Source: Verrucomicrobiota bacterium (GTDB lineage: Bacteria; Verrucomicrobiota; Verrucomicrobiia; Limisphaerales; UBA1096). Taken from it: DNA of 64,000 nucleotides. The notes under the pieces are model-generated. The model was not told where the DNA came from. It did no database searches and was given only the letters and a program-made list of their open reading frames with translations. Numbering within the stretch: the stretch's first letter is position 1; every line of letters starts with the position of its first letter. Both the position numbers and the translations under genes were made by a program. The stretch spans positions 1 to 64,000 of the forward strand of contig JASMKO010000028.1 of assembly GCA_030749225.1 (NCBI GenBank), read 5' to 3'. This document shows, piece by piece, positions 61,799 through 64,000 of the stretch.

Positions 61799-62701
61799 GT
61801 GGCGGCGGTGGGTCACCGTACAACCCCAACGATTGCGCTGGTCGGCGGCGCGCTAGCGATCGGCTTTGCGCCGGTGTTCGCTGCGTTTGCGCTGAAGCAG
61901 GAGTACGGCGGATTCGGCCCGGCGGCGATCGGGTTTTACCGGGTTTTTTTTGCGCTGCCGTTCCTGTGGCTGGTGCTTCTCGCCGCGCCAGGAAACGTAG
62001 AAAAAACGAAACGCACCCGACGCCCGACCGGCCTGCTGGCGCTAGCCGGCTTTTTCTTTGCCGTCGATCTGGTGTCGTGGCATTGGTCGATCAAGTACAC
62101 GACGGTGGCCAACGCCACGTTGCTGGCGAACTTCGCCCCGCTGTGGGTGATCCTGTGGGCCGGCCGGCTGTTCGGCGAGCGGATTGCCCCTAGCTTTTTC
62201 GTCGCGCTTGGCTTGGCATTTGTCGGCGGTGCAATTCTGATGGGCGCCAGTTTTCGATTGAATCCCGAGCGACTGTTCGGCGACGGCCTCTCGCTGCTCA
62301 CCGCCATTTCATACGGCTCTTACATGCTCACGGTAAAAAAACTGCGCGAGACCTGCTCGCCGCAGAAGATCATGGCCTGGTCAGGGCTGTTCGCCGTGCC
62401 GCTAATGCTCACCGCCGCGCTGGCCAGCGGCGAGACGATGGCAACAACACAGCTCAACGGCTGGCTCGTGCTGCTCGCGCTGGCGCTGGTCAGTCACTTC
62501 GCCGGGCAGGGACTGATCGCCTACGCCTTTGGCCATTTGCCGGCGGCGCTCACGTCGCTAAACCTACTACTCCAGCCGGTGTTCGCGGCGGCGCTGGGCT
62601 GGGGGCTGCTTGACCAGACCCTTGGCAGACAGCAACTGCTCGGGGCAGCGATCGTGCTCGGGGCGTTGTTTGCCGCGAATCGCCCAACCGAGACCAAATA
62701 A
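61799..62701 (+). CDS. EamA/DMT-family transporter
   Basis: Two repeats of about five TM helices; RVFFALPFLWLVLLAAP, SHFAGQGLIAYAFGHLPAALTSLNLLLQPVFAAALGW. Confidence 0.88.
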   Translation: MAAVGHRTTPTIALVGGALAIGFAPVFAAFALKQEYGGFGPAAIGFYRVFFALPFLWLVLLAAPGNVEKTKRTRRPTGLLALAGFFFAVDLVSWHWSIKYTTVANATLLANFAPLWVILWAGRLFGERIAPSFFVALGLAFVGGAILMGASFRLNPERLFGDGLSLLTAISYGSYMLTVKKLRETCSPQKIMAWSGLFAVPLMLTAALASGETMATTQLNGWLVLLALALVSHFAGQGLIAYAFGHLPAALTSLNLLLQPVFAAALGWGLLDQTLGRQQLLGAAIVLGALFAANRPTETK

Positions 62702-62711
62702 TTTTGTGCCA

Positions 62712-62721
62712 CTTGGCCAAG
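62712..62721. repeat. Intergenic copy of CTTGGCCAAG between EamA and MarR genes
   Basis: Exact match. Confidence 0.95.
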
Positions 62722-62741
62722 CATGGCAGCATCCCAACCGA

Positions 62742-63230
62742 ATGGATGAGTTTGCCCAAGCCGATGCTGACATGCCGCTCGACGCGCCCGGCCGCCGCCG
62801 CCTGCCAGTGCTGCTGCGCCGCGCCTGGTACGGCCTGAACCAGGCGTTCCGCCGGCGCATCGCCGGGATGGGGCTGACGCCGGACCAGTTCACCGTCATC
62901 CGCACACTGCTCGAGGCCGGGCCGGACAGCCTGACACAAAAGGCGTTGGCCAACGCGATGAGCAGCGACCCCAACACCATCGCCTCGCTGCTCGAGCGCA
63001 TGGAGGCCAACGGCCTGGTGCAACGGCAACCCCACGAAAAAGACCGTCGTGCCAACCGCGTGGAGTTGCTGCCGTTGGCCCGGGAGAAATACGAGGCCAT
63101 GCGCAACGAAGCAATCGCCCTGCAGAGCCACGTGCTCGAGCAATTGCCCGAGGCAGAGCGGGAAATATTCCTCGTGCAACTCGAGACCATCGCAGGAGCT
63201 TGCCGCGACCTCTCAAACCCGCAGCGATAA
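62742..63230 (+). CDS. MarR-family transcriptional regulator
   Basis: LTPDQFTVIRTLLEAGPDSLTQKALANAMSSDPNTIASLLERMEANGLVQRQPHEKDRRANRVELL. Confidence 0.9.
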   Translation: MDEFAQADADMPLDAPGRRRLPVLLRRAWYGLNQAFRRRIAGMGLTPDQFTVIRTLLEAGPDSLTQKALANAMSSDPNTIASLLERMEANGLVQRQPHEKDRRANRVELLPLAREKYEAMRNEAIALQSHVLEQLPEAEREIFLVQLETIAGACRDLSNPQR

Positions 63231-63284
63231 GCGTGATTGTATTTGGGCTTGGCCTCAGAATGGGTGTTGCCTAGTTTTCCCCCC

Positions 63285-64000
63285 GTGATTCACCTGATTC
63301 GAATTCCATCGTGCGTGGCTCTTGTGGCCGTCGTTTCCCTTTCCGCGCTCGGCCAAGCGGACGATATCAAGTTAACCGGCAAACCGTACATCGACATGAA
63401 CTACGGGCCGTACATGAGCGCCTCGATCGAGGTCGGCCCGGGCAACATCGCCTACAAGGGCATTGCAATCCGGCTCGATGACGGGCCGGGCGGCGTGTCG
63501 AAGGGTAAACGCTTCGTGGTGTTCGAGACGGACACCCTGCGCATGGCCGCCGCCTGGAGTGGGGACAAATTCATCGACTGGCGCAGCATTGTTTACGACG
63601 GCAGCCACGGCACGCATCCGAAGATCGTCGGCGAGCGGCTCTTCACCAACCCGGTCGCCCCCGGCTGGTCCAAGCCGGGCACGGACAGTTTTAGCGATCC
63701 CCGCCTGCGTGGGCTCGATAAGAAACCTTACGGCCCGCTGCCCCGCGACTGGGGCCAATGGCAAGGGCTTGGCCTCCACGGCAATCGGGTGATCCTGCAC
63801 TACAAGGTTGCCGGTCGCCACGTGCTGGAGTCGCCCTCGTACAGGGAGAGTGACGGAGTCGGGGCCGTGGTCCGCACGATGAATTTTGAGGAACGCGACG
63901 AAGACATCGTGCTGCAGGTCGTCAAGGGCGAGGGCAAGGCCAAAGTCAAGACCATCGACGGAAAGTCAGTGGCCGAATTTGAAAACGGCCTCGCCGTGGT
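63285..64000 (+). CDS. Exported hypothetical protein, 3' truncated by window edge
   Basis: GTG-initiated open frame VIHLIRIPSCVALVAVVSLSALGQADDIKLTGKPYIDMNYGPYMSASIEVG...; no stop before 64000; not in ORF track. Confidence 0.65.
   Translation, partial: MIHLIRIPSCVALVAVVSLSALGQADDIKLTGKPYIDMNYGPYMSASIEVGPGNIAYKGIAIRLDDGPGGVSKGKRFVVFETDTLRMAAAWSGDKFIDWRSIVYDGSHGTHPKIVGERLFTNPVAPGWSKPGTDSFSDPRLRGLDKKPYGPLPRDWGQWQGLGLHGNRVILHYKVAGRHVLESPSYRESDGVGAVVRTMNFEERDEDIVLQVVKGEGKAKVKTIDGKSVAEFENGLAV

Overview
This 64 kb window is a gene-dense, GC-rich bacterial chromosome segment. Gene content (gyrB-gyrA, purD, hisB, hom-thrC, dapF, trxB, an EF-G, sulfatases, VCBS/ASPIC, CotH and BatA-type vWA proteins) suggests Verrucomicrobiota/Planctomycetota-like bacteria, but that taxonomic call is inference. 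No CRISPR array, prophage or transposase is visible. The main unexplained signal is a short palindrome, CTTGGCCAAG, usually extended to (C)GCGCTTGGCCAAGCGC(G). I hand-counted about 40 exact copies, roughly one per 1.6 kb, against about 0.1 expected from base composition, plus many one-mismatch and half-site versions. It lies both in genes, read mainly as LAK or LGQ and rarely WPS, and in intergenic gaps. It sits in signal peptides, enzyme loops and C-termini, and sometimes in overlapping tandem clusters. It resembles the cyanobacterial HIP1 phenomenon but has a different core, and I do not recognise it as a described element. Other notable items: a candidate sigma-54 promoter with two helically phased inverted repeats upstream of a small, highly charged exported protein; a CGCAGAT-type inverted repeat upstream of gyrB; a ModA-like protein with two binding domains in an operon with a ThiF/MoeB-like gene; and an EF-G paralogue with NGID in place of the NKxD motif.
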